From Mediterraneibacter massiliensis (lineage in GTDB: Bacteria > Bacillota > Clostridia > Lachnospirales > Lachnospiraceae), in contig NZ_LN913001.1 in NCBI RefSeq assembly GCF_001487105.1, positions 1,079,353 to 1,143,352 of the forward strand: a stretch of 64,000 bases of DNA. Direction: 5' to 3'. Position numbers and translations under genes: made by a program. The notes under the pieces were generated by a model. It was given only the letters and a program-made list of their open reading frames with translations. It was not told where the DNA came from and did no database searches. Positions 8,060 through 16,577 of this stretch are shown piece by piece; within the stretch, counting starts at the first letter, position 1; each line of letters begins with the position of its first letter.

Positions 8060-8701
8060 ATGAACGTACAGAAAGTAAATTATCAAAAAGAATTAGATAA
8101 AATATTAGGCAGACTGGAAAAGGAGCAGACAGTCCCAAAACTTCTTCTGCACAGCTGCTGTGCTCCCTGCAGCAGTTACGTGCTGGAATATCTGTCAGAA
8201 TATTTTGAGATCACCGTATACTATTATAATCCTAATATTTATCCGGAAAGCGAGTATACGAAACGGATTTTAGAGCAGCAGATGTTGATTTCACAGATGC
8301 GTTTCAAATATCCGGTTTCTTTTCTTGCCGGAAAATACGATAAAGAAAAGTTTTACGAGATGGCAGCAGGGATGGAACACATGAAAGAGGGAAAAGAGAG
8401 GTGTTTCCAATGCTACAAACTGCGTCTTGAGCAGACAGCTAAAACAGCGGCAGAGTGTGGGTTTGATTATTATACAACTACGCTGAGCATCAGTCCTATG
8501 AAAAATGCACAAAAGCTTAATGAGATAGGGAGGCAGGCCGGACAGAAGTATGGGATAGAATATCTTTGCTCGGATTTTAAAAAGAAAAATGGGTATAAGC
8601 GCTCTGTCGAATTGTCAGGAGAATACGGGTTATACAGGCAGGATTACTGTGGCTGTCAGTTCTCTTATGAGAGCAGAAAAAAGGAAAAAATAAAAGAGTA
8701 A
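8060..8701 (+). CDS. queH: Epoxyqueuosine reductase QueH
   Basis: 213 residues. The QueH (DUF208) cysteine pattern is complete: an adjacent Cys pair in HSCCAPC near residue 34, a CFQCY motif near residue 116 and a C-terminal DYCGC. In this family the cysteines bind a [4Fe-4S] cluster and a second metal. QueH reduces epoxyqueuosine to queuosine in tRNA and replaces the unrelated QueG. The start at 8060 was chosen for the ribosome site CAGGAGTGATCC and because it begins the conserved region; an upstream in-frame ATG at 7925 overlaps the promoter. QueA, which makes the epoxyqueuosine substrate, is encoded at 39.4 kb in the same window. Confidence 0.93.
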   Translation: MNVQKVNYQKELDKILGRLEKEQTVPKLLLHSCCAPCSSYVLEYLSEYFEITVYYYNPNIYPESEYTKRILEQQMLISQMRFKYPVSFLAGKYDKEKFYEMAAGMEHMKEGKERCFQCYKLRLEQTAKTAAECGFDYYTTTLSISPMKNAQKLNEIGRQAGQKYGIEYLCSDFKKKNGYKRSVELSGEYGLYRQDYCGCQFSYESRKKEKIKE

Positions 8702-8704
8702 ATG

Positions 8705-8764
8705 AAAAAAACATCAGGAAATTGTCCTATTTGTAATAAAGAAGAGGCGTTTCCTGATGTTTTT
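8705..8764. terminator. Rho-independent terminator after queH
   Basis: Arms AACATCAGGAAA and TTTCCTGATGTT are followed by a T-run, with a matching A-run on the left. It ends queH transcription just before the PTS operon promoter. Confidence 0.9.
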
Positions 8765-8831
8765 TGGTGAAACCATATAATTAAAAATGCAAGAGAATAA
8801 ATAAAAAGTGCAAATTAATTATAAAGAATTT

Positions 8832-8840
8832 TGGTATAAT
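8832..8840 (+). promoter_or_regulatory. Extended -10 promoter of the hexosamine PTS operon
   Basis: TGGTATAAT with TATAAT at 8835-8840 forms an extended -10 box. No clear -35 box is seen. It leaves a leader of about 120 nt before the PTS IIB gene. No catabolite-control palindrome was recognised with confidence. Confidence 0.5.
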
Positions 8841-8966
8841 AAATCTTGTAAGCAGATGTTTCTTCTCACGAAAGATGTGTTTGAGAAATGCTTGTTGAAA
8901 TGGCATTATGACGGCGCCTTTATAGGCCGGAGAATGCTGGAAATTATAAGAAAGGGGGATACGAGC

Positions 8967-9443
8967 ATGCCAGATATTCGATTGACGAGAATTGACAATC
9001 GGCTGATTCATGGTCAGGTTGCGACACAGTGGTGTGGTGTAGTAGGTGCAAACTTACTCCTGGTTGCAAACGACGCAGTTGCCGGGGATGAGTTCCGCCA
9101 AGGGCTGATGAACATGGCTGCACCGTCATATGCGCAGACACGTTTCTTCACGCTTGAGAAAACAATCAATATCATCCACAAAGCTTCTGCAAATCAGCAT
9201 ATTGCAATTATCTGCGAGACACCACAGGATGTGTTAAAGCTGGTTGAGGGCGGAGTGCCGATCAAAAAAGTAAATATCGGAAATATGCACATGGCTGATG
9301 GGAAGCGTCAAGTTGCAACATCTGTTGCGGTCAATGACGATGATGTCGCGACATTCAAGAAGCTGCAGGAGCTGGGAGTAGAGCTGGAAATCAAACGAGT
9401 TCCGGACACACCGGCGGAAAGCATTGACAAATTATTTAAATAA
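8967..9443 (+). CDS. agaB: PTS mannose-family EIIB, probable N-acetylgalactosamine-type
   Basis: 158 residues, the usual size of a stand-alone mannose/sorbose-family IIB. The phosphorylated histidine is His15 in DNRLIHGQV. The ATG at 8967 follows a GAAAGGGGGA ribosome site; an earlier open frame has no such signal. IIB accepts phosphate from IIA (encoded at 12.0 kb) and passes it to sugar bound by IIC/IID. The neighbours agaS, nagA and kbaYZ point to GalNAc or galactosamine as the sugar, but mannose-family IIBs are hard to tell apart without comparison. Confidence 0.85.
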   Translation: MPDIRLTRIDNRLIHGQVATQWCGVVGANLLLVANDAVAGDEFRQGLMNMAAPSYAQTRFFTLEKTINIIHKASANQHIAIICETPQDVLKLVEGGVPIKKVNIGNMHMADGKRQVATSVAVNDDDVATFKKLQELGVELEIKRVPDTPAESIDKLFK

Positions 9444-9479
9444 CAAGTTGGTTTATTGGTTTATTGGAAAGGAGTAAAC

Positions 9480-10313
9480 ATGGGAGATATTACAATTATC
9501 CAGGCGATTCTGGTCTTTGTGGTTGCCTTTATCATGGGAATCGACCAGTTCAGCTTTTTAGAGTCTCTGTACCAGCCGATCGTAACCTGTCCGATCATCG
9601 GTGCGATCTTAGGTAACTTTGAGCTTGGTATCGTAGTAGGTGGTGCATACCAGCTGATTCAGATCGGTAGTATGCCGATCGGAGGAGCACAGCCTCCAAA
9701 CGCGATCATGGGAGGTATCATGGCGACAGTATTTGCTGTTTCTCTTGGAATGGAGGCAACGGCAGACGGAGTCGGCGCGGCGATGGGTCTTGCGATTCCA
9801 TTCGCGGTATTCGGACAGTATGCAGTTACACTGACATTTACGATCATGTCCGGTATGATGGCAAAAGCAGACAAGTGCGCAGAGAATGCGGACGTAAAAG
9901 GTATCCGCAATATCAACTTCCTTGAGATGGCAGTATTGGGTACACTGTTTGGTATCCTGGCTGTAGCAGGTCTGTACGGTGGTACAGCGCTCGGCGAGAC
10001 GCTTAAAGATTTCTCATACCAGTTCTCATGGGTAATGGCAGGTCTGGACGCAGCGGGCGGCGCTATGAAGTTCGTTGGATTTGCGATTTTGATGAAGGTT
10101 ATGATGTCCGGAGAAATGTGGGGATTCCTGCTTGCAGGATTCGCGATGTCTCTGCTTTGCAGCGCAAACGAGGCAACATCAGGAGCAACTTTGATCCTGT
10201 GCGCATTTGTAGGTGTTGCGATTGCAATCTATGACTTTACTATGCAGACAAGGATCAAACAGAACGCAGGCGCAGGCGCCGGCTTTGTAGGAGGTGACGA
10301 GGATGGCATATAA
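9480..10313 (+). CDS. agaC: PTS mannose-family EIIC membrane subunit
   Basis: 277 residues, highly hydrophobic, with Gly/Ala-rich segments typical of mannose-family IIC. The motif GGAYQLIQIGSMPIGGAQPPN is the conserved IIC substrate-site region. Ribosome site AAAGGAGTAAAC lies directly before the ATG at 9480, only 36 bp after the IIB stop. With IID it forms the sugar channel. Its 3' end overlaps the IID start by 11 bases. Confidence 0.9.
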   Translation: MGDITIIQAILVFVVAFIMGIDQFSFLESLYQPIVTCPIIGAILGNFELGIVVGGAYQLIQIGSMPIGGAQPPNAIMGGIMATVFAVSLGMEATADGVGAAMGLAIPFAVFGQYAVTLTFTIMSGMMAKADKCAENADVKGIRNINFLEMAVLGTLFGILAVAGLYGGTALGETLKDFSYQFSWVMAGLDAAGGAMKFVGFAILMKVMMSGEMWGFLLAGFAMSLLCSANEATSGATLILCAFVGVAIAIYDFTMQTRIKQNAGAGAGFVGGDEDGI

Positions 10314-11220
10314 TATTCCTGATAAATATCAAGACCTGACTCCGGCACCGCAGCTGGATAAGAAAACACTGAACAAGATGGTTTGGCTTTCCTGTTTCTT
10401 ACAGGCATCCTTTAACTATGAAAGAATGCAGGCAGCAGGATGGTTATGGTCTATGCTTCCAGGTCTTCAGAAGATACATACAAACAAAGAAGACTTGAAG
10501 GCTTCCATGGCGCACAACCTGGACTTTTTAAATACACACCCATTCCTTGTAACGTTTGTAATGGGTATCGTGCTTTCACTTGAGCAGAACAAAGCGGATA
10601 CACAGACGATCCGTTCCGTACGTATTTCTGCGGCAGGACCGCTGGGCGGTATCGGGGATGCGTTATTCTGGCTGACCTTAGTTCCTATTACAGCCGGACT
10701 GACTGCCAATATGGCGATGGAAGGACAGATTGCCGGCGCGATCCTTTTCCTGATCATCTTCAATGCAGTACAGTTTATTGTTCGTTTCGGTTTGATGTAT
10801 TGGTCCTATGGACTGGGAACCAAAGCTGTTACACTGCTGACATCCAATGCAAAAGAATTTACTCGTGCAGCTAGTATTCTTGGTATCTTTGTAGTCGGCG
10901 GTCTGATCGCAAACTATGGTTCTACAACTGTACGTCTGATTGTTGGCGATACACAGATCAATATCCAGGCTTTGCTGGACGGCGTGCTGCCTAAGCTGAT
11001 TCCGCTGTTGATCACACTTGGTATCTATGTTCTGATCAAGAAAGGTTGGACTCCGGTAAAATGTATCGTCCTGATTCTTGTAGTAGGAATCGTAGGATGT
11101 GCGTTCGGTATCTGGACAGGAGATTCCAAAGCAATGGACGCAGACGGCAAGTCTATTCCAGGAGGATATACACCACTTGTAGAATGGTATGATTATCCGG
11201 TACCGGAAGAAGCTGAATAG
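10303..11220 (+). CDS. agaD: PTS mannose-family EIID membrane subunit
   Basis: 305 residues. Hallmarks of the IID family include SCFLQASFNYERMQAAGW near the N-terminus and the GPLGGIGDALFW motif, followed by a hydrophobic C-terminal half. The ATG at 10303 was chosen over a GTG three codons upstream because GGAGGTGA sits just before it; this start overlaps the IIC stop by 11 bases, indicating coupling. The C-terminal tail is acidic (PVPEEAE). It works with IIC as the translocating unit of the hexosamine PTS. Confidence 0.92.
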   Translation: MAYNIPDKYQDLTPAPQLDKKTLNKMVWLSCFLQASFNYERMQAAGWLWSMLPGLQKIHTNKEDLKASMAHNLDFLNTHPFLVTFVMGIVLSLEQNKADTQTIRSVRISAAGPLGGIGDALFWLTLVPITAGLTANMAMEGQIAGAILFLIIFNAVQFIVRFGLMYWSYGLGTKAVTLLTSNAKEFTRAASILGIFVVGGLIANYGSTTVRLIVGDTQINIQALLDGVLPKLIPLLITLGIYVLIKKGWTPVKCIVLILVVGIVGCAFGIWTGDSKAMDADGKSIPGGYTPLVEWYDYPVPEEAE

Positions 11221-11264
11221 TGTTTATTGAAATGAAAGTCTGTTGCGGTTTGCAATAGATAACC

Positions 11265-11302
11265 GGGAGGGGAGGGATTTTAATCCCCCCTCCCATTATT
11301 TT
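11265..11302 (+). terminator. Intra-operon terminator or attenuator hairpin
   Basis: GGGAGGGG (11265-11272) pairs with CCCCTCCC (11287-11294), followed by ATTATTTTA. It separates IIBCD from the unknown membrane protein, IIA and agaS, so it may reduce downstream expression rather than end the operon completely. Confidence 0.65.
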
Positions 11303-11323
11303 ACAGGGAAATCAGGTGACTAT

Positions 11324-11995
11324 TTGAGTACAGTAACAATTTCAATTATAATCATTGCAGCTGTGGGCTATTTTGTTTTCCAGGGCGTGAAAAATTTTCA
11401 GCTTCACACGATGAATACTGCGCTTCATAAAAAGGACAGTGATACAGTGGAGCGTATCGCGGATATGGGGCTTTCCCGCAGACTGCTGGGGGAATATGTC
11501 TGTGACTTATATAAGTTGAGAGTGTATTATATTTCCAGAGAGACAGAGAAATTTGAAAAAATGCTGCGTCATATGATTGAGAAAAAGTATCGGGATCCTG
11601 CGGATAAGCAAAGTTTTCTGGAAGTATATTTCCATACATTTCTTATAAAAGGAAACCGGAAATATGCAGATTGGCTTCTGGAAGAGATAAAAAATACGAA
11701 GGATCCGGCATTTATCCACTACAATGAAATGGCGTATGCCGTTATGCTGGACGGGAAACATGACCTGATTGATGAGATGGTGGAGGAGATCAATTCCAAG
11801 AAGTATTATGGTTTTGCGCTTGGAGTGATTTTATTTATGGTCGCGAAGCAATATTCTTATCTGGGGGATAAGAAAAATGCAATGACATATTATCAAAGTG
11901 CAAAAGCATGTTTTCATCCTAAGGCAGTCTATATGCCGATCGTAGATATCTGTCTTAAGGAAGAAGACACGGACGCTGCACATGCTTTGGAGTAG
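11324..11995 (+). CDS. Unknown single-pass membrane protein with a TPR-like cytosolic region
   Basis: 223 residues from a TTG start; no family is recognised. An N-terminal hydrophobic helix (TVTISIIIIAAVGYFVFQGV) is followed by a charged, helical, tetratricopeptide-like region. Paired-helix repeats can be guessed around YADWLLEEIKNTKDPAFIHY and KQYSYLGDKKNAMTYYQSAK. The TTG was chosen because CAGGTGA precedes it and it lies after the terminator hairpin; an in-frame ATG at 11243 would place coding sequence across that hairpin. The gene sits between PTS IID and IIA, so it may help assemble or regulate the PTS. That role is inference only. Confidence 0.65.
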   Translation: MSTVTISIIIIAAVGYFVFQGVKNFQLHTMNTALHKKDSDTVERIADMGLSRRLLGEYVCDLYKLRVYYISRETEKFEKMLRHMIEKKYRDPADKQSFLEVYFHTFLIKGNRKYADWLLEEIKNTKDPAFIHYNEMAYAVMLDGKHDLIDEMVEEINSKKYYGFALGVILFMVAKQYSYLGDKKNAMTYYQSAKACFHPKAVYMPIVDICLKEEDTDAAHALE

Positions 11996-12005
11996 GAGAG
12001 ATAAG

Positions 12006-12434
12006 ATGATTGGATTATTGGTAACAGGACACGCAAATTTTGGATCCGGTATGACAAGCTCTGTTAATTTGATCGCAGGGGAACAAGAGGCATACCGCTA
12101 TGTAGATTTTCTGCCGACATACAGCACAGAAGATCTGACTCGTGAGCTTACGAAAGCGATGGAAGAATTAAAGGACTGCGAAGGAATTATATTATTTACA
12201 GACCTGATGGGAGGAACGCCGTTTAATGTTGCGGCACAGCTTGGACATGGGAAAGACAATATCAGGATCGTGGCAGGGACCAATCTGCCGATGTTGGTAG
12301 AGATCGTTATGTCCAGAAAGTTTATGGATGATCTGGACGGATTGGTTGATGCTGTCCTGGAAACCGGAAAAGAACAGGTGACAAAATACGAATTCAAGCA
12401 GGTAGTACAGGAAGAATCGGAAGACGGTATCTGA
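12006..12434 (+). CDS. agaF: PTS mannose-family EIIA
   Basis: 142 residues. The phosphorylation site is His9 in LLVTGHANFGSGM, and the conserved FTDLMGGTPFN motif is present. Family members receive phosphate from HPr on this His and pass it to IIB. The ATG at 12006 follows GGAGTAGGAGAG, ten bases after the preceding stop. Being a separate polypeptide from IIB is the aga-type arrangement, unlike ManXa/b fusions. It completes a full IIA-IIB-IIC-IID set within 3.5 kb. Confidence 0.9.
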   Translation: MIGLLVTGHANFGSGMTSSVNLIAGEQEAYRYVDFLPTYSTEDLTRELTKAMEELKDCEGIILFTDLMGGTPFNVAAQLGHGKDNIRIVAGTNLPMLVEIVMSRKFMDDLDGLVDAVLETGKEQVTKYEFKQVVQEESEDGI

Positions 12435-12498
12435 ATGAAACAGCTGCATACTATAAAAAATAGAGCCGCTGTATATAAAGCGGAGAGAGGAGAAAAAT

Positions 12499-13680
12499 AT
12501 GAGTAAGATTTTTGATGTGACAGAAGAAAAAATGAAGGAAACCTCATCAACTTTTACTCTTACAGAGATTTATCAGCAGCCTGCTACATGGGAAAAAACA
12601 TGTAAGCAGATTGAAGCGGAAAAAGAAGAAATACAGAAATTTATCGATCAGGTTATAGGATGCGAAGATTTTGATGTGATTTTAACAGGCGCAGGCACAA
12701 GTGAGTTTGTAGGAAACGCACTTTTCCCACACCTGGCAGGTTTATTAAACCATAAGGCAAAATCATATGGAACAACGGATATTGTAGCGACACCGGAAGC
12801 ATATCTGTCAAGGACAAAACCGACGTTGCTGATCAGTTTTGGACGTTCCGGAAATTCACCGGAGTCAGTAGGCGCGATCGACGCAGCGGAAAGTGTATGT
12901 GATCATATTTATCATTTGTTCATCACATGCAATAAAGAGGGCGCGTTGTCTAAACGTGCGGCTGCAACAGAGAATTGTTATGCGATCAATCTGACACCGG
13001 AGACACATGACCAGAGTTTTGCCATGACTTCCAGTTATTCTAATATGTATTTGGCAGCATATCTGTGCTTCCATTTAGGAGAGCTGGATAAGGTGTTGGA
13101 AGGTGTGCGGAAGATTGCTGCGGCAGGACAGGATTTTCTGGATAACAGGTTTGCTGTTGCGCAGAAGATTGTTGCAGAATATGATTTTGACCGTATCGTC
13201 TACTTGGGAAGCAATACGCTGAAAGGGACGGCGCAGGAGTCCGCGTTGAAAATGTTGGAACTTACAGCAGGAAACGTAGTAACTATGTATGATACTCCGA
13301 TGGGATTCCGCCATGGACCAAAATCTATTATTAACGATAATACACTGACAGTTGTATATCTTAGCGATTGCGCCTATACAAGGCAGTATGAGACGGATCT
13401 GTTAAAAGAGATGAGTGGACAGCGTAAAGGAAATAAAATCGTGGCAGTTATGAGCAAACAAGACGATGAGACAGCTGCGCTGGCTGATTATGCAGTTTCC
13501 TTCGGTCTCGACGGGAAGACGGAAAATGTACTGTTGGGACTGGATTATATTCTGTTTGCACAGACACTTGCTGTATTAAAATCCCTCTCTATGTCTATTA
13601 CGCCGGATAATCCGTGTCCGACAGGCGAGGTAAACAGAGTGGTAAAGGGAGTTACTCTTTATCCATATACAAGAAAATAA
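12499..13680 (+). CDS. agaS: AgaS-type SIS-domain aldose-ketose isomerase/deaminase
   Basis: 393 residues, two SIS domains. The motif LTGAGTSEFVGNAL and the serine-rich ISFGRSGNSPES loop are typical of sugar-phosphate isomerases. A second SIS domain includes YLGSNTLKGTAQESALKMLELTAG and a MGFRHGPKS motif. AgaS converts galactosamine-6-phosphate to tagatose-6-phosphate with release of ammonia. Placement directly after the PTS genes (64 bp from IIA, own GAGAGGAG ribosome site) and upstream of nagA and kbaYZ supports that role rather than glucosamine-6-P synthase activity; there is no glutaminase domain. Confidence 0.9.
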   Translation: MSKIFDVTEEKMKETSSTFTLTEIYQQPATWEKTCKQIEAEKEEIQKFIDQVIGCEDFDVILTGAGTSEFVGNALFPHLAGLLNHKAKSYGTTDIVATPEAYLSRTKPTLLISFGRSGNSPESVGAIDAAESVCDHIYHLFITCNKEGALSKRAAATENCYAINLTPETHDQSFAMTSSYSNMYLAAYLCFHLGELDKVLEGVRKIAAAGQDFLDNRFAVAQKIVAEYDFDRIVYLGSNTLKGTAQESALKMLELTAGNVVTMYDTPMGFRHGPKSIINDNTLTVVYLSDCAYTRQYETDLLKEMSGQRKGNKIVAVMSKQDDETAALADYAVSFGLDGKTENVLLGLDYILFAQTLAVLKSLSMSITPDNPCPTGEVNRVVKGVTLYPYTRK

Positions 13681-13701
13681 GAAACAATTGAGAAAATAGG
13701 G

Positions 13702-13730
13702 ACATGGTTTGCTTTTTCGGCAAACCATGT
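13702..13730 (+). other. Perfect 11-bp hairpin between agaS and the YajC-like gene
   Basis: ACATGGTTTGC and GCAAACCATGT are separated by a 7-nt T-rich loop. There is no T-run afterwards, so this looks like an mRNA stabilising or processing element rather than a terminator. Confidence 0.6.
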
Positions 13731-13757
13731 TCTGACAAGGAGGAAGAAACAGCAATT

Positions 13758-14036
13758 ATGAACTGGGAAGTTATAGGATGGAGCTGTGTTACTGTAGGTG
13801 TTCTGATAGGAATATGCGCCCTTGTTCTGGTTTTTATTTCTTCACGAAATATGAAAAAGAACAGAGAAGCAATGTTGAAATTGCAAAAAGGAATCCGAGT
13901 TGGAGCTAAGATCATGTTTGCAGGCGGGATTTACGGAAAGATCGTAAAAATCAAAGACGATCTGATCGATGTAGAGATCAATAAAAGCACCGTGGTGCAG
14001 ATATCCCGTTACAGCATTCAAAACGTAATGGAGTGA
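13758..14036 (+). CDS. YajC-like single-pass membrane protein
   Basis: 92 residues. An N-terminal membrane helix (about residues 5-27) is followed by the YajC cytosolic fold: LKKG-like LQKGIRVGAKIMFAGGIYGKIVKIKDD, DVEINKSTVVQISRYSI. YajC is an accessory of the SecDF-YajC translocase, but here it is far from any sec gene and closes the PTS-agaS cluster. A YajC paralogue in mannose-family PTS operons is also known from streptococcal hyaluronate-type loci, so it may be a PTS-associated variant. The ATG at 13758 is preceded by GGAGGAAGAAAC. Confidence 0.78.
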   Translation: MNWEVIGWSCVTVGVLIGICALVLVFISSRNMKKNREAMLKLQKGIRVGAKIMFAGGIYGKIVKIKDDLIDVEINKSTVVQISRYSIQNVME

Positions 14037-14053
14037 TTCGCTAGGAGGTGGTG

Positions 14054-15232
14054 TCAGGACTCTTCAGAAGAGGTGTTCTGACGCTCCGTTATTTTCTTGA
14101 CATAGGCGCTTGGTGTGATGTTGAAATACTTTTTGAAAAGTCGGGAAAAATAATGAATGGAGCTAAAACCAAGCATATATGCGATTTCACTGATCGTATA
14201 TTGGTTTTCCCGGATCAACTCTTTGCTTTTCTGCAGTTTGATATTGAGCAGATAGTTTTTTGGTGAGCTGTTCAAGTGCGTTTTGAATAAAGCCTGAAGA
14301 GAAGAACGGGAAATGTAGAATTCGTGACAGATTTCTTCTATCGTGATCGGCTCGGCAATACGCTTGTTCATATAAGCGAGGATTTCTGATAAAAGATCGT
14401 TCATATGGGACTTACTGTCTGAAAGCAATGCCTGATGATTAATGGTCTCGTAAAACTGCATAAGCAGCATGAGCGCTTCCTGCAGATAGCAGACCATAAG
14501 TGTACGTGTATAATAAGAATTTGCAAAACTCTCGATCAGAAGTTTCCATAAAACCTGCTGTAATTCACTTGTACAATGGAAAATCTGGTTGCGTATATGC
14601 AAGGGTTTACGCTGGTTAATATCAAAAATTGCTGTCAGATAGGAACAGGCAGACTTAATATCTACAGTTGCTGCATCTGATCTGAACAAAATCAGATCAT
14701 GAGGCTGCAATGTATATACATCATGTGACAGAGTGATATCTAAAGAACCTTCATACACATAAATGAGTTCATATGATTTATGAGTTTTTTTTAGAAGTCG
14801 GCAGGGCGTCATCTGGTTTGTAAACCAGCAGTCTAGTATTCTGCGGACATGAAAAGGCGCTGATACCGGCTGATATGTGTATGGGGTTGGCAGGTCTACG
14901 GTGCAAGGTTCCACCTGCGTTGAAATAAGATTCCAGGTAAAGGGGATAGACAGAGGGATCACATTAAAGTACATGTTGGGATTAATCTTCACATAATGTC
15001 GGATCGGAAATGTTTTTAGATCTTCCATATCCGGAGAATTAGCGATCAAAAGCAGGGAGAGTCCTTGTGTACATTCTATATAGGTCTCGCAGGGGAAGAT
15101 AAAAAGTTGTTCTATCTTTTTAGAATGAGAAGTGATTTCTTGACAGATAAGGCTGTGGTTTTGAATATCTATTGGTTCATCGTAAAAAGTTCCAAATGGT
15201 TCAAAGCTGTGATCAGCTATTTGATTTATCAT
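14054..15232 (-). CDS. AraC-family regulator of the hexosamine locus
   Basis: 392 residues. The C-terminal 100 residues hold the AraC/XylS double helix-turn-helix (ITIEEICHEFYISRSSLQALFK; YTISEIAYMLGFSSIHYFSR LFKK). A cupin-like sensor lies centrally (about 150-220). The extra N-terminal 130 residues, beginning MINQIADHSFEPFGTFYDE, look like a second effector-type cupin domain, possibly DUF4867- or ureidoglycolate-lyase-like; that identity is tentative. The ATG at 15232 is chosen for its GGGGGATC ribosome site over a GTG 30 bases upstream. It is convergent with the PTS-agaS-yajC genes and divergent from nagA, so it probably controls this sugar locus, with a phosphorylated hexosamine as plausible effector. 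Confidence 0.85.
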   Translation of the reverse strand: MINQIADHSFEPFGTFYDEPIDIQNHSLICQEITSHSKKIEQLFIFPCETYIECTQGLSLLLIANSPDMEDLKTFPIRHYVKINPNMYFNVIPLSIPFTWNLISTQVEPCTVDLPTPYTYQPVSAPFHVRRILDCWFTNQMTPCRLLKKTHKSYELIYVYEGSLDITLSHDVYTLQPHDLILFRSDAATVDIKSACSYLTAIFDINQRKPLHIRNQIFHCTSELQQVLWKLLIESFANSYYTRTLMVCYLQEALMLLMQFYETINHQALLSDSKSHMNDLLSEILAYMNKRIAEPITIEEICHEFYISRSSLQALFKTHLNSSPKNYLLNIKLQKSKELIRENQYTISEIAYMLGFSSIHYFSRLFKKYFNITPSAYVKKITERQNTSSEES

Positions 15233-15267
15233 CTTAAAGATCCCCCATACTATATGAGTCACATGAT

Positions 15268-15290
15268 TACTATATTAAAAAATTATAGTA
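15268..15290. promoter_or_regulatory. A/T-rich palindrome between the AraC regulator and nagA
   Basis: TACTATA and TATAGTA form an inverted repeat around an A/T-rich centre, in the divergent region of the AraC gene and nagA. It could be a regulator site and also contains -10-like sequence on both strands. Support is the palindrome only. Confidence 0.35.
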
Positions 15291-15396
15291 TAACTGCCGG
15301 CAAAAATCAAGATGTCAGGAACTTGTGCAAAATGCAGCGGAACAGGTATTTGAGCAGGGAAATAGTATGTTGGTTAAGAAAACAGGAGGAATAGGT

Positions 15397-16548
15397 ATGA
15401 TCATCCAAAGCAAGAAGGTCTGGTTGGCAGACCAGTTTGTAGAAGCACAGATTGAAGTGGAAAATGGGAAAATTGTAAATCTGTATGAATACGGGACAAA
15501 AGCGGTAGATAAGGATTATGGAAGTGAACGGATCCTGCCCGGGTTTATCGATGTGCACTGCCATGGAGCATACGGATTTGATACGAATGATGCCGACGAA
15601 GAAGGACTGCGTCATTGGATAAAAAATATTGTATCCGAAGGCGTGACTGCGCTTCTTCCTACGACGATCACACAGAGTGAAGAGGTTCTTACAGGAGCGC
15701 TTAAAAACGTAGCAAAGGTAGTGAAAGAAGGATATACAGGTGCGGAGATAGTAGGAATCCATTTCGAAGGTCCGTATTTGGATATGAAATATAAAGGAGC
15801 ACAGCCGGAACAGTTTATTTGCAAACCTACGGTAGAACAGTTTAAAAAATATCAGGAAGCAGCCAATGGCATGATCAAATATATTACAATGGCAACGGAG
15901 ACAGATGAGGATTTTGCTCTGACGCAGTACTGTGCAGAACATGGCGTAGTGGTCAGTATCGGACATTCTGCTTCAACAAGCGAACAGGCTGTCCGGGCAT
16001 TTGCCTATGGCGCGAGGTCTATGACGCATGTGTACAATGGCATGACACCGTTTAATCACCGGGCAAATGGTCTGGTAGGAGCAGCATATCGTATAAAGAG
16101 TATGTATGGAGAAATCATCTGTGACGGAAATCATTCTACACCTGCAGCGCTGCATCAGTTTTTTGAGGCAAAAGGACCGCATTATGGTATAATGGTAAGC
16201 GATGCTTTGATGGCAAAAGGAAAACCAATAGGCTCTAAGTTCTTATTTGGCGGAAACGAGATCGAGATCTATCCGGACGGAAGTGCGCATCTGACTTCCA
16301 CAAAAGGACTTGCCGGCTCTACTTTGCGTATCAACGACGGCTTGCGTATCTTGATAGAAGAAGCACTTGTTCCGGTGGATACGGCGATCAATTCATGTAC
16401 AAGAAATCCGGCAGCGTGTCTGCATTTGGAAGATCGTAAGGGATCTATCAAAGTGGGACTGGATGCCGACCTGGTCGTTCTTGACAGAAACTATCAGGTA
16501 CTTGAGACATATTGTATGGGAAAGGCAATGTTGGCACAAGAAGCTTAA
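15397..16548 (+). CDS. nagA: N-acetylhexosamine-6-phosphate deacetylase (NagA/AgaA)
   Basis: 383 residues, amidohydrolase fold. Visible are the first metal motif DVHCHGAYGFDTND, the metal Glu in GIHFEGPYLDM, the GHSAST and THVYNGMTPFNHRANG histidine motifs, and the catalytic Asp in VSDALMAKG. The enzyme removes acetate from GlcNAc-6-P or GalNAc-6-P. The aga context suggests GalNAc-6-P as substrate, with NagA/AgaA paralogues not separable by eye. The ATG at 15397 follows ACAGGAGGAATAGGT, an excellent ribosome site, although the frame is open for another 24 codons upstream. Confidence 0.93.
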   Translation: MIIQSKKVWLADQFVEAQIEVENGKIVNLYEYGTKAVDKDYGSERILPGFIDVHCHGAYGFDTNDADEEGLRHWIKNIVSEGVTALLPTTITQSEEVLTGALKNVAKVVKEGYTGAEIVGIHFEGPYLDMKYKGAQPEQFICKPTVEQFKKYQEAANGMIKYITMATETDEDFALTQYCAEHGVVVSIGHSASTSEQAVRAFAYGARSMTHVYNGMTPFNHRANGLVGAAYRIKSMYGEIICDGNHSTPAALHQFFEAKGPHYGIMVSDALMAKGKPIGSKFLFGGNEIEIYPDGSAHLTSTKGLAGSTLRINDGLRILIEEALVPVDTAINSCTRNPAACLHLEDRKGSIKVGLDADLVVLDRNYQVLETYCMGKAMLAQEA

Positions 16549-16577
16549 ATAAACAAAAGATATGGATGAATAGATAA

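Noticed and set aside
15312..15353. A 13-codon frame encoding a DnaJ-like CxxCxGTG motif just before nagA
   Set aside because: No ribosome site precedes it, and such a short match to a zinc motif can arise by chance.
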